The translations under genes were made by a program, and so were the position numbers. The notes beneath the pieces were generated by a model, which worked only from the letters and a program-made list of their open reading frames with translations, searched no databases and was not told the origin of the DNA. From NCBI GenBank assembly GCA_029961685.1, contig JARWKL010000008.1, positions 28,273,619-28,337,618 on the forward strand: DNA of 64,000 nucleotides, written 5' to 3'. Positions within the stretch are counted from its first letter, which is position 1. Every line of letters starts with the position of its first letter. Positions 21,630 to 31,842 of the stretch are shown here, in pieces. This stretch comes from Aristolochia californica (lineage: Eukaryota > Streptophyta > Magnoliopsida > Piperales > Aristolochiaceae).

Positions 21630-21870
21630 AAAGACTCAGGTCCAACACATAATCAAAACTAGGAGTGTGCGAAAAAAAAAAAACTTAAATTTACTCTGTT
21701 GGGTGGAGAAGGGATAGAAGGGGAAAACCCTAAGTTCAGGTCAAGTTTGGGACTCGAGGTCCAACACATAATCAAAGTTAGGAGTGGGCAAAAAAAAAAA
21801 AAACTTAAATTCACTCCGTTGGGAGGAGAAGGGATGGAGGGAAAGAAACCGAAGTTGGAGGTAGGCTTGG
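21630..21870. repeat. Two-copy tandem repeat of about 120 bp
   Basis: GGTCCAACACATAATCAAA at about 21640 and 21759 begins two similar units, each with TAGGAGTG(T/G)GC, an A-run and an AAACTTAAATT(T/C)ACTC block. Short frames on both strands here are by-products of the repeat. Confidence 0.8.
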
Positions 21871-22337
21871 GTTTTCCCAAATTTGACCTAAACTTGATGG
21901 AAATACCTTATTGATATTTTTTTAAAATTAAAATAACATATATATAAAACTTATCTATTTTTTTATTTTTTATTATTTATATTTTGACATTGTATAATAA
22001 TTTTATGCATTGTATTCTTTAACTATTTTTATATTTAAAAAATATTTTAATTGGAGAATTACTAGGTTAATTTGGGAATGAGACAAAGGATAATGTTTGA
22101 TTTCTAAACCGTTCGGGTCTCCGAGTTGGGGTTCGGGTTCTCAAAACCCGAACCATGCTTTCCCCTCTGAATTAACCCGCTTTTTCTTTGGCCGGACCAG
22201 CTCAAACGGCGTTGGTTAGACGAATCGAGGCCAGCAGGGTAAGAAGTCTGGGTAAGAAGTCTGTGTGTTTTTTTTCTCCCTCATTATTTGGGTTTTTATC
22301 GACCTCGCTCTGCAACTCTGCTGCTGTCTTCTCGTCG
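21871..22337. promoter_or_regulatory. Upstream region and 5' UTR of SEC23
   Basis: AT-rich up to about 22060, then less AT-rich sequence with a CT/T-rich leader before the ATG at 22338. A clear TATA box could not be picked. AAGAAGTCTG(G/T)GT is repeated at 22240 and 22254. Confidence 0.35.
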
Positions 22338-25300
22338 ATGGCGGTTAGGGCGACAGTATCTCGTTTCCCGACCGATCCCGATGCACAGGAAGCCTCTGGC
22401 CTTCCTTGGGGAGTCACCGTTTCCCCATTTTCTCCAGTTGACGAGCTTGGTAACCCCCCTGTTTCCGGGTCCAACGGTAACCTTGTTCCTCGCTGCGATT
22501 AGGGCGACGGTATCTCGTTTCCCGACCGATCCCGATGCACAGGAAGCCTCCGGCCTTCCTTGGGGAGTCACCGTTTCCCCATTTTCTCCGGTTGACGAGC
22601 TTGGTAACCCCCCTGTTTCCGGGTCCAACGGTAACCTTGTTCCTCGCTGCGATAATTGCTGGGCTTATTTCAATTCCTACTGCGAGCTTGAACAATGGGC
22701 TGGGACTTGTTCTCTCTGTGGCACTCTTAATAGGTTAACGTCAGAAACAATCGCTCGTTACTCTCAACCGGAGTTATGTGCAGAGATGTGCTCTTCCTTC
22801 ATAGATCTCGAGCTACCTGGTAGAGTTCCGTTTTATTATAATTGAACCCGAGTTTTACTAGATCATTTAGCTGTGAGAATTTAAGTCTAATAGCGTTTGA
22901 TCTTACCAGATGACGGCGAGGAAGCTGTGAAGGCTCGGCCGGTTTATGTTGCAGCAGTGGATCTTGCATGTAAGATCCGATAGTCTTTGTGATGATACCC
23001 TTCATTTCATATGCGAACTTTGCTACATTTTATCTTTATCGATGTTACTACTGCATTTTGTTTTTTTTCGAAAGTGTTTATTAGTACCTTATATAGAGTT
23101 TGTATTTCGTAGATCGAGGTGTAAGTGTTGTAGGGGTGTCTTCTTTTGTTACTGTTAAATGTTTAACCATGGTTTACTGATAAGATGGCTCATGTATTGA
23201 GGTGATTATGTTGCTATGTTTGTATGTTTACGTTACCTGTTAGGAGCCAAATGTTGCCTGAAGATTTATTGGGAGAAAAGATAATTGGCATTCTTCTTTT
23301 TTCATTTTTGGTGTCATCAAGCATTAACAAATGGCTACTTCATTAAAGATACTGTTCATGTTTCAGGAACATTGTATAGTTCAATCACTTGAATGCTCAT
23401 CCACTAAATATTTATGACCCTACATCCATTATGGTATTGCATTACAGTTCTTCTAGCCTTTTTTATTTTTTCTAAATGGATCATAGTAAGCAAAACTTTC
23501 TCAAAGATGTCTCAAAAGCCCATCTAAAAGTTGTTTGCGGCTGTGATGCAAAAGCAAGATGATGAGGGTAATCTTGTGTTCATGGTTATCATTCATGGAT
23601 ATTACATGGAGGCGGAATTATAATCATAAATCTTGTCTTCTACAAGTTCAACATGATGAGTTGGCATGAGGCTCAAAACTGTATTAATTATTTTGCACAT
23701 TTATTAGTGATATAAAAATTTTAAGTTCTCAACATGCTCTATCCCTTACATTGTGCTAGAATTCACTTACTAGTTTTTTGTTGTACTTCTGAACATAAAT
23801 GCAGCATCTGAGGAGTTTTTGGAGTTGATCAAAAGTGCGCTACTGGCTGCTTTAGAAGGTGGGCAATTGTTTATCTCAGTATTGGCCTTCATAAGGTGAT
23901 CAATATTTTAGAAGATCACCCTCAGCTTTTCACACATTTGTGGTTGCATTGGTAATTATTTTTCTTGTTTATGATAATGTTTTAATACCAATTACCTTTT
24001 ACATTTGCAGCACTTGGGCCGGGTTCTCTGTTTGGGCTTGTTATATTCAGTCATAAGATAGGCTTATACGATGTGCAAGGACCCATACCAGTTGTCAAAA
24101 ATGTCTTTATTCCCCCCAGATACAGATGCTTCATTGCCCTTTGAGCTTGAAGATGCCATGCCATTGTTTTCTTTCTTGGCTCCTGTATGTTTATGATGGA
24201 CAATGTCAACATACCCTTGACTTCAAATTGTTAAAAAAAAAAGAATCTCTACCAACACTACAATCAATTGGAAAATGGATTTTAGTGAAGGTTTGGTTCA
24301 TTCTCCAAGGACTGAAGCCTTGGAAAGACCGAATAGCTGCAGCCTTGGAAACACTGAAACCTACAACTTCATGGGAAAGAACTATAGCTGCTGGACAAGG
24401 ACTTGACGGTATATTATTAGGTGGCAGAGGTTTTGGTGCTGCAATGGAGGCTCTAATTAACTACCTTGGATCAGAATACGGAAATACATTTGCACTGGGT
24501 ATGGTAAAGTCCAATTCTTACTTCCCTGTGCTTCTTTTACATTATCATGGACCAAAATAAATTAACATATGTTTCTTTTATAGTCATCTTTGTTCTAACT
24601 ATTTAGTGATGTTTGTTGAAAATCAAGTAAATGCATATTACCTGTAAATGGATTTACAGAATGACATTTTGTTTCTTAGGAAGTGGTCTTGAATTGCAAA
24701 GCCTCCATCCTTGGATGAGAAAAGGCTATGAGGAAATTTCTGTTAATCTTTCAACTTATTGACATCTGGTGGCACCAGATTTAGATCATCAAACATTCTT
24801 GCAGTTACTGCCACCAAAGTGTGTCATCCATGTTTGATGTCTTCCTCTTTTCCATGCACAAGATATATCTGGTTCTATTTTCCTTATGGGTAGACTTATT
24901 CTTTCAACTAAAATCTATCATTAATTTTTTTCTAATAAAATCTTTTTCATTATTGAAAAAATGGCCTGTACCCCTTATTGCTGGATGCTCTCTCTTTAAA
25001 AAAGTTGAGTGTTTTCATTGTTCTTTTCCCATTGATGTTCATTAGTCATATGCATGCAACTTATTGTGAGGGATAAATCTGGAGAGTCATTCCTTGTTTT
25101 TCTATTCGTATTTTTGAAGATTTCTGCTTTGAATCTAGGATTGTCTTTATCCCTCACTATGAAAAGTATATGTTCATTCTATTAATTATGTCTTGTGAAA
25201 CCATAATGGCTGGAAATGAGCTAAATGTTGCCAATTGAAAGAATTGGTTTTTCAATGGTTGATTATCGGTTTCCTGGAAAAGCACTGGTCACAATTTTTT

Positions 25301-25961
25301 TGGATACTTCCTCTTACCAGGTAATAACATGTTCTTTTCCTTGGGTGAAATGTTTCCTCTCAAGGGCGACAATAGGGGCCTGGAAGAATATCTTGTCCCA
25401 ATTTACCTTTCTGAATTTTGTTTTCTTAAAATTGATTGTACTAATTGTATTAGTATTTATAAACATTCGTTTATTGGTTATGTGGCTCCAAAATCGACTG
25501 CATTAGTGACTATCAGCATTTGTTTATTAGATATTTATGTGGGTCAAAAATTGATTGCAGCTAGGGTTTTTACATTTTTGTCTGGTCCTCCTGATTATGG
25601 AGCTAGTCAATTAGATACAAGGCGTTATGGTGAGCAATATGCCAGTAAAGGAGAGGATGCAGACTGTACACTGCTTCCTGAGCAGACACCCTTCTACAAA
25701 GAACTGGTAAATTGCCTTATGCCTATATACACCCAAGTGCTGAAATGGTTGAGTTTTGTAGAATCTACAGATCTTTGGAAAAATAACCCATGATGACTTT
25801 GCACAGGCAGCTGTTGCTGTTCAATCGGGGGTTTGTGTGGACATATTTGCTGTTACCAATGAATATACAGACTTAGCTTCATTAAAATTCCTTAGCATCG
25901 AGAGTGGCGGTTCACTGTTTCTGTACTCTAATACTGATGACTCTACACTTCCTCAGGACAT
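22338..25961 (+). pseudogene. SEC23: SEC23 COPII coat protein gene, 5' half with disrupted exon 1
   Basis: Exons: 22338-22819, 22910-22969, 23805-23858, 24011-24184, about 24310-24498, 25561-25706 and 25807-25961. The product matches plant SEC23, the GTPase-activating inner-coat protein of COPII vesicles at the ER: a zinc-ribbon CDNCWAYF...CSLCGTLN in exon 1, then trunk-domain motifs (VYVAAVDLAS, SHKIGLYDVQGPIPVVKNVF, GGRGFGAAMEAL, FLSGPPDYG, SGVCVDIFAVTNEYTDLASLKFLS, STLPQDM). About half of the usual 760-780 residues is present. Helical and gelsolin domains are missing. Exon 1 carries a 154-bp tandem duplication that shifts the frame and puts a stop in the ATG frame at 22500. A six-C run in exon 4 (about 24112-24117) shifts the frame again. 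The exon 5 acceptor is uncertain. Probably a truncated pseudogene. Confidence 0.88.
22341..22648 (+). repeat. 154-bp tandem duplication in SEC23 exon 1
   Basis: Copy A 22341-22494 and copy B 22495-22648 differ at only a few positions. The length is not a multiple of three. The first copy ends PRCD then stop; the second continues into the zinc-ribbon Cys residues. Confidence 0.95.
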
Positions 25962-26599
25962 GTAAGTTGATTTGCTTATATCCATCATTTTGAGAAATCA
26001 TACTTTTTTTTTTTTTTTTGTTGTGAATGAACGTGGAATCACTTTTTTTGAATGATTAAAGAATAATTTTTTTTTTGAAATGATGTAGAATGACATTAAC
26101 TGTTCATCTGCAATCAAGAGTAAAATTCACTCTTAATTACTCAGAAAATATTTTTTTCATAGGGATCATTTTTTTTTTAAATCGATTTTGGTGAGACGAT
26201 TTGGCCTGCTCATTCATTCATGGGGTGCCATACTGTGAAAAGATCATGCTTGTAATGTTAGAGCTTAGGTGTTGCATGGGTTCAGTTATGCAGTGGAAAG
26301 TTGAATTTACTTTTACCTGTGTCGGCCTAGTTGCGTCCTTGGGATAACCCACACTAGTCAGCCTCCCTTGCATACAAATAGTTGGCACACAATAAACCTT
26401 TTCTCATATACACAAATCTGTCTACATACAAGATATTCGAGCGCTCCTTTAAGTCTCTATGTCAATGTCTGATTGATTGGCACTCATCCAGCCCCCCTAA
26501 ATATAGTTGGGGAAATTGCTGGACACATGCCCCTTCGAATGGTCATGTGCTTCTTGGCGCATGCCTCCTCATGTACAACCGCCCCGGCTAACACCCTAT

Positions 26600-27088
26600 G
26601 GCCCACGTGACTAGAAACCGTTTAGGAACCATTATAAGCTGAATTTTGATGGTAGCGCCTTTGGGAACCCGGGTTTGGATGATTTTGGCGGCGTGATTTT
26701 TTATCCGGGCGGCATTGCCATACTCTCTTACTGTGGCCCTCTCGGAATTGCTGACTCGACCATTGCTGAGCTCTCTGGTCTCCTTCACGGCTTGTGTATT
26801 TTTAATGATAGCTTTAGTGGTCTCCTTATCATGGAGGGAGACTCCAAGGTCGTCATCGGATGGTGCTCCACCTCATCCTTCCCCCCGTGGCGTCACTGGC
26901 AGATTTTTCTTGATATTTTGGATATTGTATCCACCATTTCTTGTACTTCGTCTCATATACTTAGATCAGCCATTTCGGTTGCTGATTTGTGTGCCTAGGT
27001 CCCCCCTTCAATCTCTTATTGTTAGGGGAGGTCTCCCTTGATGTATCTTCCCTTTCTTTAAAATAAGTTTATCATCATTAAAAAAAAA
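26600..27088 (+). mobile_element. LINE 3' end: RNase H domain and poly(A) tail (copy 1)
   Basis: The translation gives KLNFDGSAFGNPGLDDFGGVI near 26636, then IAELSGLLHG, MEGDSKVVIGW and SHILRSAISVADLCA. This is the RVT_3-type RNase H at the C-terminus of plant L1-like LINEs, with the catalytic D, E, D and final His-Arg-Asp region visible. A short 3' UTR ends in an A-run at 27080-27088. The upstream endonuclease and RT are missing, as in typical 5' truncation. Identical truncation in all four blocks shows that the block, not the LINE, was copied. Confidence 0.75.
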
Positions 27089-27179
27089 GTTGGCTGCCAC
27101 TAATCTGACTTGCCTCCATGCCTTGGTGTTCAGGCACTAGCCTGTATGTGCCCAGCCTATACGTGCAGTGCCTAGGGGT

Positions 27180-27775
27180 GGCATCAAGTCGAGTCGAGCT
27201 GAGTTTGAATCTGCATATGTTCAAGCTGAGCTTGATTTAAATACTTCGAACTCAAGCTAGAGCCGAGCCCAGCCTTAAGCTTAAAATTGGAATTGAGCTT
27301 GAGCAGGGTTCAAGCTCCAACCTACATTTAAAACTTTGCATAAAATACAAGTCAAATAAACTGTGCATAAAATTATGCATAAATTTTACTTAAAATTGGG
27401 CATGACCTTTGTACATAAACTCTGCATAAAATTGTCTATAAACTCTGCATAAAATTGTTTATAAACACTGCATAATATTATGCCAATGTGACTTATATAA
27501 AAACATGACCTATATACAAAATGTGACTTTTATATACATTTCCCACTCTCTTGAGCCTACCCAAACTCGAACCTGTATATGTTCGAGCTTTGCTTGATTT
27601 GAATACTTTGAACTTGAGTTCGAGCTCAAGTTTAGCTTTGAGACTAAAATTGGAATCGAGCTCAAGCCCAAGAATTTTAACCAAATTTGAGCTCAAGCTC
27701 GAGTCGGGTTTGAACTTTAACCTACATTTAAAACTTTCCATAAAATACATATTTAATATTAAGTTCAAAGAATCC
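27180..27775. repeat. GAGCTC-rich direct duplication (copy 1)
   Basis: A segment of about 190 bp (27190-27365 and 27555-27750) occurs twice in diverged form, each ending AACCTACATTTAAAACTTT. The halves are separated by short repeats of AAACTCTGCATAAAATTG type. The overlapping frames on both strands reflect the self-complementary GAGCTC words and are not genes. Confidence 0.75.
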
Positions 27776-28224
27776 TAAATGTATGGAAAACAAATAGAGA
27801 TAATCTTGCATATCAGAGTTATTAAGAAACGAAATATGACTAGATCTATAACTCATAAAGGATCTCCAAATAATTTGTATTACATAAATTCTATACTACA
27901 TTGCATGGAGAGAATAAGGATGAAGGAGATCAAATGGGAGAAATGAGCTTACCTGTGGCTGACATATATTCCGTGACTTTCGTCTGCAACGCCCAGGTCA
28001 GCAATGTCTAAATGCGGTTGTGCGATGAAGAGTTTGAAAGCGCTGAAGATGAAACATGGCAGAAATTGGTTGAGGAAGGACTGAAATACGAAACTTCTGT
28101 AAAAATCTGAGCATGCATATTACTAGTGGTTGGTAATATGCATGCTCTCTTTTATTTTCTTTTCCATTTTCCTTGTGCATCCAAACAAGAGAAACCACAT
28201 TTCTCTTTTTTTCTCTCTTATTTT

Positions 28225-28638
28225 TCATGGGCATCCAAACAAGAGAATCGATCTTTTAGTCCCATTCCTCTTCTTGGGTAAATCTTTCTCAACGTCCGTC
28301 ATTTTTGAATAACTGGTGCGCCCAACACTGTCAATAATACCATACAGTTTGACATTGTGCATAGCCCCTTTAGGGAAAAACCTCGCGGAAGGGAGCCAGT
28401 CCTGGTTATGAAAAAGCTGAGTCTCATCCCTCTCCAACCACAGATCGTAGCCTCCAGAAAACTGAGACCTGTTAGCCAAAGCCTTCAACTGCTCGTCGGC
28501 TTTGATGGAAAAGAGAGTTGGGGCTCGCTCAAGCTCAGAAACTGCGGCTCTAAGTTCCGCCCACTGCTTCATTTTGTAAATCTGGCACTCACGGCAAAGA
28601 CGGGCCTTTACGAGTTGTTTGGCTTTTGTGGCCTGCAT
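28225..28638 (-). pseudogene. Unrecognised conserved protein fragment (copy 1)
   Basis: A 137-residue minus-strand frame: basic N-terminus (KARLCRECQIYKM), then SELERAPTLFSIKADEQLKALANRSQFSGGYDLW, then LPSARFFPKGAMHNV. The sequence looks like a real plant protein exon, not low-complexity translation, and the frame is open in all four blocks. Relative to copy 4 it lacks seven residues (PWEVLER) through a 21-bp deletion, and a Trp codon upstream has become a stop. I do not recognise the family; it may be a captured host exon. Confidence 0.5.
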
Positions 28639-28669
28639 CCGCTTCCACTGTCATTTCGAGACTCCGCCG

Positions 28670-29090
28670 AGGTAGGTACAAGGCCCCCCACCCAGTTTGT
28701 CACGAGGTCAGATGAGCCTAAACTCACTTAGGCTAGCGGAACTCCAACTCCCGTGATGGCCTACCTTCAATTTGTCAAAGGTAGTACAGCCTCTCACCCC
28801 TTAGATCAACGTTGCAAACTCCTTCCTCTCAAATGAAGCACTAGGAATGAAAAGATAGAAAGACAATGGAATAGGAAGAGAAAGTAACCTTGTATTAATA
28901 CTAGAGAAGATTACAAGGAGTGGCCGTCCAAGGTGGAAGGCCAGCACTCTACAAAAACTCTCTTTCTCGTCTATGCTGAATGAATCTACAAGGGTTGAAT
29001 GCCTTGGTATTTATAGGCTTCAACCCCTCCCTTCTCTCATGCTTCCGTCCAATGAGAGCAGAGCTCCTCCCTTATCAAATCTCCTTAATT
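28670..29090 (-). mobile_element. LTR-like promoter module of the gypsy element (copy 1)
   Basis: On the minus strand TATAAATA (29008-29015) is followed by a short GA-containing leader and a TTGTAATCTTCTCTAG...AATACAAGG region typical of R/U5 of plant LTRs. It lies beside gypsy gag sequence. Exact LTR ends (TG...CA) could not be fixed. Confidence 0.45.
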
Positions 29091-29126
29091 TGCTCCTCCA
29101 TTCAAATCCCTTGATTTGCTCCTTTT

Positions 29127-29402
29127 TCTTAAAATTCGTTTTACCATTGTTATTTTCCTTAGACACTTTGTTAGCCGAATCATTCTTTCTCTCATATTCG
29201 GTTAACTTTTCAGCAGTAGATAAAGCTGAAGCTAATGTCTTTACTTTCCGTCTTCTCAATTCTTGCTCAGCCCACGGGAAGTAAAGACATTAGCTTCAAC
29301 TTTATCTACTGCTAAAAAGTTAACCGAATATGAGAGAAAGAATTATTCGGCTAACAAAGTGCCTAAGAAAAATAACAATGGTATAACGAATTTTAAGAAG
29401 AA
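29127..29402. repeat. Inverted-repeat gypsy gag (copy 1)
   Basis: Arms 29127-29250 and 29277-29402 are inverted copies of a gag C-terminal segment (VKTLASxLSTAxKLTEYERKN...NNGxTNFKKK). The plus arm runs on to a basic region and CFICEG, the start of a zinc knuckle. The spacer between the arms is in opposite orientation in copy 4 (55717-55748). Confidence 0.85.
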
Positions 29403-29528
29403 GCAGAAAGGGGAGAAGAAGTCATGGGCAAAGGACGCCAAGGCTAGGTCGGAAGAGAAGAAACGAGGGGACAAACAGAAAAAGAAGGTCCATTGTTTCA
29501 TATGCGAGGGATTGTCTTAGAAAGAGGT

Positions 29529-30078
29529 ATACAATACTAAATTGGAAATTATGGCCAGAAAAATAGAAAACTGTGAGGCAGAAATAACTCTTCTCAAACA
29601 TAGATTAGATAAAATAGAAAAAGATTCTTATGATGGTATCACTGTAGGGTTAGAAGAACCAGAAACTTCCTACGTATGTAACCAAGATAAATCTATTTCC
29701 AGTATCCTTGTTAGAGCAAAGATTATTTTCCCTAACAAACAGTCCCTCGTGTTAGATGCTTTAGTAGATTCCGGCTGTACCAAATGTATTATCCATAGAA
29801 GATTAGTTCCTCTTCAGTTCCTTAAGAAAACCAATAAATAAGTGTTTAGCCAACAGGTAGATGGTATCTATCACCCATATACAACCTATTTTGATGAAGG
29901 CAAAATCCAGTTCTTTACCAATTATTCAACTTTTTCTGGATCTTATCCTTTACCTTTAACATGGGTTAGAGATCTCAAACTCAAAGTAGACTTTATTTTA
30001 GGTCTTAATTTTATTCTTCATAACAATGGTTCTCTTTACTTCTTGTTTGCAACGTCCTTTTTACAACTATCTTTAGAA
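29529..30078 (+). pseudogene. EPRV protease fragment (array 1)
   Basis: Contains the protease signature DSGCTKC and the ILGLNF segment. A CAA-to-TAA change (near 29839) stops the frame; the same stop is present in the copies at 39331 and 46602 but not at 59627. It is joined on the left to gypsy gag at an AGGT microhomology and on the right to an antisense scrap of the viral zinc-finger region. Confidence 0.8.
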
Positions 30079-30211
30079 TTAATGTTCTGTCTTTTAGGGC
30101 AAGTGTTGGCTCAGTGTTCTGTCTGACAGAACATTAAAAGACAGAAGCGTTTTAGGAACTACCTTCTGGAAGTTTTTACAACTATCCTTTCCTTCTCTTA
30201 CGATTGCTTTC

Positions 30212-30283
30212 ATGCTTATACTTTTCATAATATTAGGCATCGTTCTTGTTACCTTAATACTTACTGCTTTTATTGTGTGTTGA
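30212..30283 (+). CDS. Leader ORF1, array copy
   Basis: 23 codons, MLILFIILG...TAFIVC. The same ORF recurs in almost every unit of arrays A-D and is the best conserved of the four. Confidence 0.45.
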   Translation: MLILFIILGIVLVTLILTAFIVC

Positions 30284-30447
30284 GTATTTTCGTTTTTGTT
30301 CATATTTACTACTTTATTTTAAGACATTATTACAGAAAGGTATATAAGGCTGGAAACTACTGGGTGAGGGCTAAGCCCTGACAAACGCCTCTGCCTCAGT
30401 TGAGCCAAGCGTTGCTCTCGGTTGTCACAACACCGCTGTACCTTTTT

Positions 30448-30576
30448 ATGTATATTTGGTTAATTAATAAGATAATAAAACAGTTTTTGAGATTTGTTTT
30501 GCGAATATTACCTATATATTACTTATACTTAGGATTATTATATAATACCTTAAGAGATTATTGTGCAATATCATAG
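30448..30576 (+). CDS. Leader ORF2, array copy
   Basis: ATG to TAG, 42 residues (MYIWLINKIIKQFLRFVLRI...), aligned with the 43-residue frame at 11165. It recurs in each full array unit. Confidence 0.45.
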   Translation: MYIWLINKIIKQFLRFVLRILPIYYLYLGLLYNTLRDYCAIS

Positions 30577-30593
30577 GAACTTATAGCTACATA

Positions 30594-30734
30594 TTGTTCT
30601 TGGTAATAATAGCATTAGAATTATTTGGATATTTTATATTTCTCCCATAACAAGTAGATAATCTTTTAGCCTCTGATATATTCTTATTCCTTAATATTTT
30701 AGCCAGAATCATAGATAGTACCTTAGATACATGA
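30594..30734 (+). CDS. Leader ORF3, array copy (no AUG; stop in this unit)
   Basis: The frame from a TTG at 30594 to the TGA at 30732 that overlaps the ORF4 ATG. In this unit a TAA replaces the Glu codon of FLPEQ; many other units (for example 48660-48825) stay open. Conserved with 11299-11442. Confidence 0.4.
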
Positions 30735-30916
30735 TTTTTATCTTTATAGCTTTAACAATAGTCTTTTGTAATTTAGTTATTTTTATTTTTGTCTGTTTTA
30801 CCTTATCTTTATATTCATACAGAAGATTTGTAGAGACTCCAAGGCAAATATTTATACCTAAAAGACAAGTAATTAGAAGAACCCCAAATAATTCACCTCT
30901 AAATACTCTAGATTAA
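30731..30916 (+). CDS. Leader ORF4, array A unit 1
   Basis: 61 residues: membrane span, then YSYRRFVETPRQIF and a basic tail. Open and full length. Confidence 0.5.
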   Translation: MIFIFIALTIVFCNLVIFIFVCFTLSLYSYRRFVETPRQIFIPKRQVIRRTPNNSPLNTLD

Positions 30917-31656
30917 AGCAGATTATAGCAGTACCCCTCCAAATTGGTATCTACAGGGAGGGAGGGAGGGAGGGAGGGAGGGAGGCTAAGTGTTCTGACA
31001 GAACAATAAAGACAAAAGTGTTTTAGGAACTACCTTCTGGTTAAGTGTTCTGACAGAACATTAAAATACAGAAGCGTTTTAGGAACTACCTTCTGGAAGT
31101 TTTTACAACTATCTTTTCCTTCTCTTACGATTGCTTTCATGCTTATACTATTCATAATATTAGGCATCGTTCTTGTTACCTTAATACTTACTGCTTTTAT
31201 TGTGTGTTGAGTATTTTCGTTTTTGTTCATATTTAATACTTTATTTTCAGACGTTATTACAGAAAGGTATATAAGGCTGGAAACTACTGGGTGAGGGCTA
31301 AACCCTGACAAATGCCTCTGCCTCAGTTGAGCCGATCGTTGCTCTCGGTTGTCACAACGCCGTTGTACCTTTTTATGTATATTTGGTTAATTAATAAGAT
31401 AATAAATCTGTTTTTGAGATTTGTTTTGCGAATATTACCTAGATATTACTTATACTTAGGATTATTATATAATACCTTAAGAGATTATTGTGCAATATCA
31501 TAGGAACCTATAGCTACATATTGTTCTTGGTAATAATAGCATTAAAATTATTTGAAAATTTTATTTTTCTCCCTAACGAGTAGATAATCTTTTAGCCTCT
31601 GATATAATTTTATTCCTTTATATTTTGGCCTGAATCATAGATAGAACCTTAGATAC

Positions 31657-31842
31657 ATGATTTTTATCTTTATAACTTTAACAATAGTCTACTGTAATTT
31701 AGTTATCTTTAGTTTTATTTGTTTTACCTTATCTTTATCTTCATACAGAAGATTTGTAAAGACTCCTAGGCAAATATTTATACCTAGAAGACATGTAATT
31801 AGAAGAACCCCAAATAAATCACCTCTAAATACTCCAGATTAA
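31657..31842 (+). CDS. Leader ORF4, array A unit 2
   Basis: 61 residues, full length, with a few substitutions relative to unit 1 (for example ITLTIVYCN). Confidence 0.5.
   Translation: MIFIFITLTIVYCNLVIFSFICFTLSLSSYRRFVKTPRQIFIPRRHVIRRTPNKSPLNTPD

Larger units (their letters stand above)
26132..29528. repeat. Composite block, copy 1 (abuts SEC23)
   Basis: First of four copies (others 35957-39330, 43208-46601, 52594-55998) of a unit of about 3.4 kb. Order: unknown 450 bases, LINE RNase H tail with poly(A), GAGCTC-rich duplication, an unrecognised protein fragment on the minus strand, LTR-like promoter, inverted-repeat gypsy gag. The left edge is at CTTAATTACTCAG, directly downstream of the truncated SEC23. 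The right edge passes into viral protease at AGGT. Confidence 0.92.

Noticed and set aside
22202..22695. Minus-strand frames across SEC23 exon 1
   Set aside because: Antisense shadows of the duplicated GC-rich exon; they repeat because the exon segment does.
24821..25506. Open frames in SEC23 introns
   Set aside because: Hydrophobic, T-rich intron translations with no motif, lying between well-supported exons.
27493..27778. Overlapping 75-91-residue frames on both strands in the GAGCTC-rich region
   Set aside because: Both arise from self-complementary repeats; the composition is low-complexity and differs between the two halves of the duplication.
28357..28731. Plus-strand 124-residue frame opposite the unrecognised protein fragment
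   Set aside because: The minus-strand frame has the more protein-like composition and extends further in copy 4; the plus frame is most likely a shadow.
28670..29090. Calling the module a complete solo LTR
   Set aside because: The TATA box and R-like region are visible, but I could not locate TG/CA ends or a flanking target duplication.
30094..30303. Recurrent minus-strand frames beginning MNKNENTQHTIKAVSIK in almost every leader unit
   Set aside because: They are the antisense of the hydrophobic leader ORF1 region; their repetition follows from the array, and they are absent or broken in the diverged leader copies at 5.9 and 10.9 kb.
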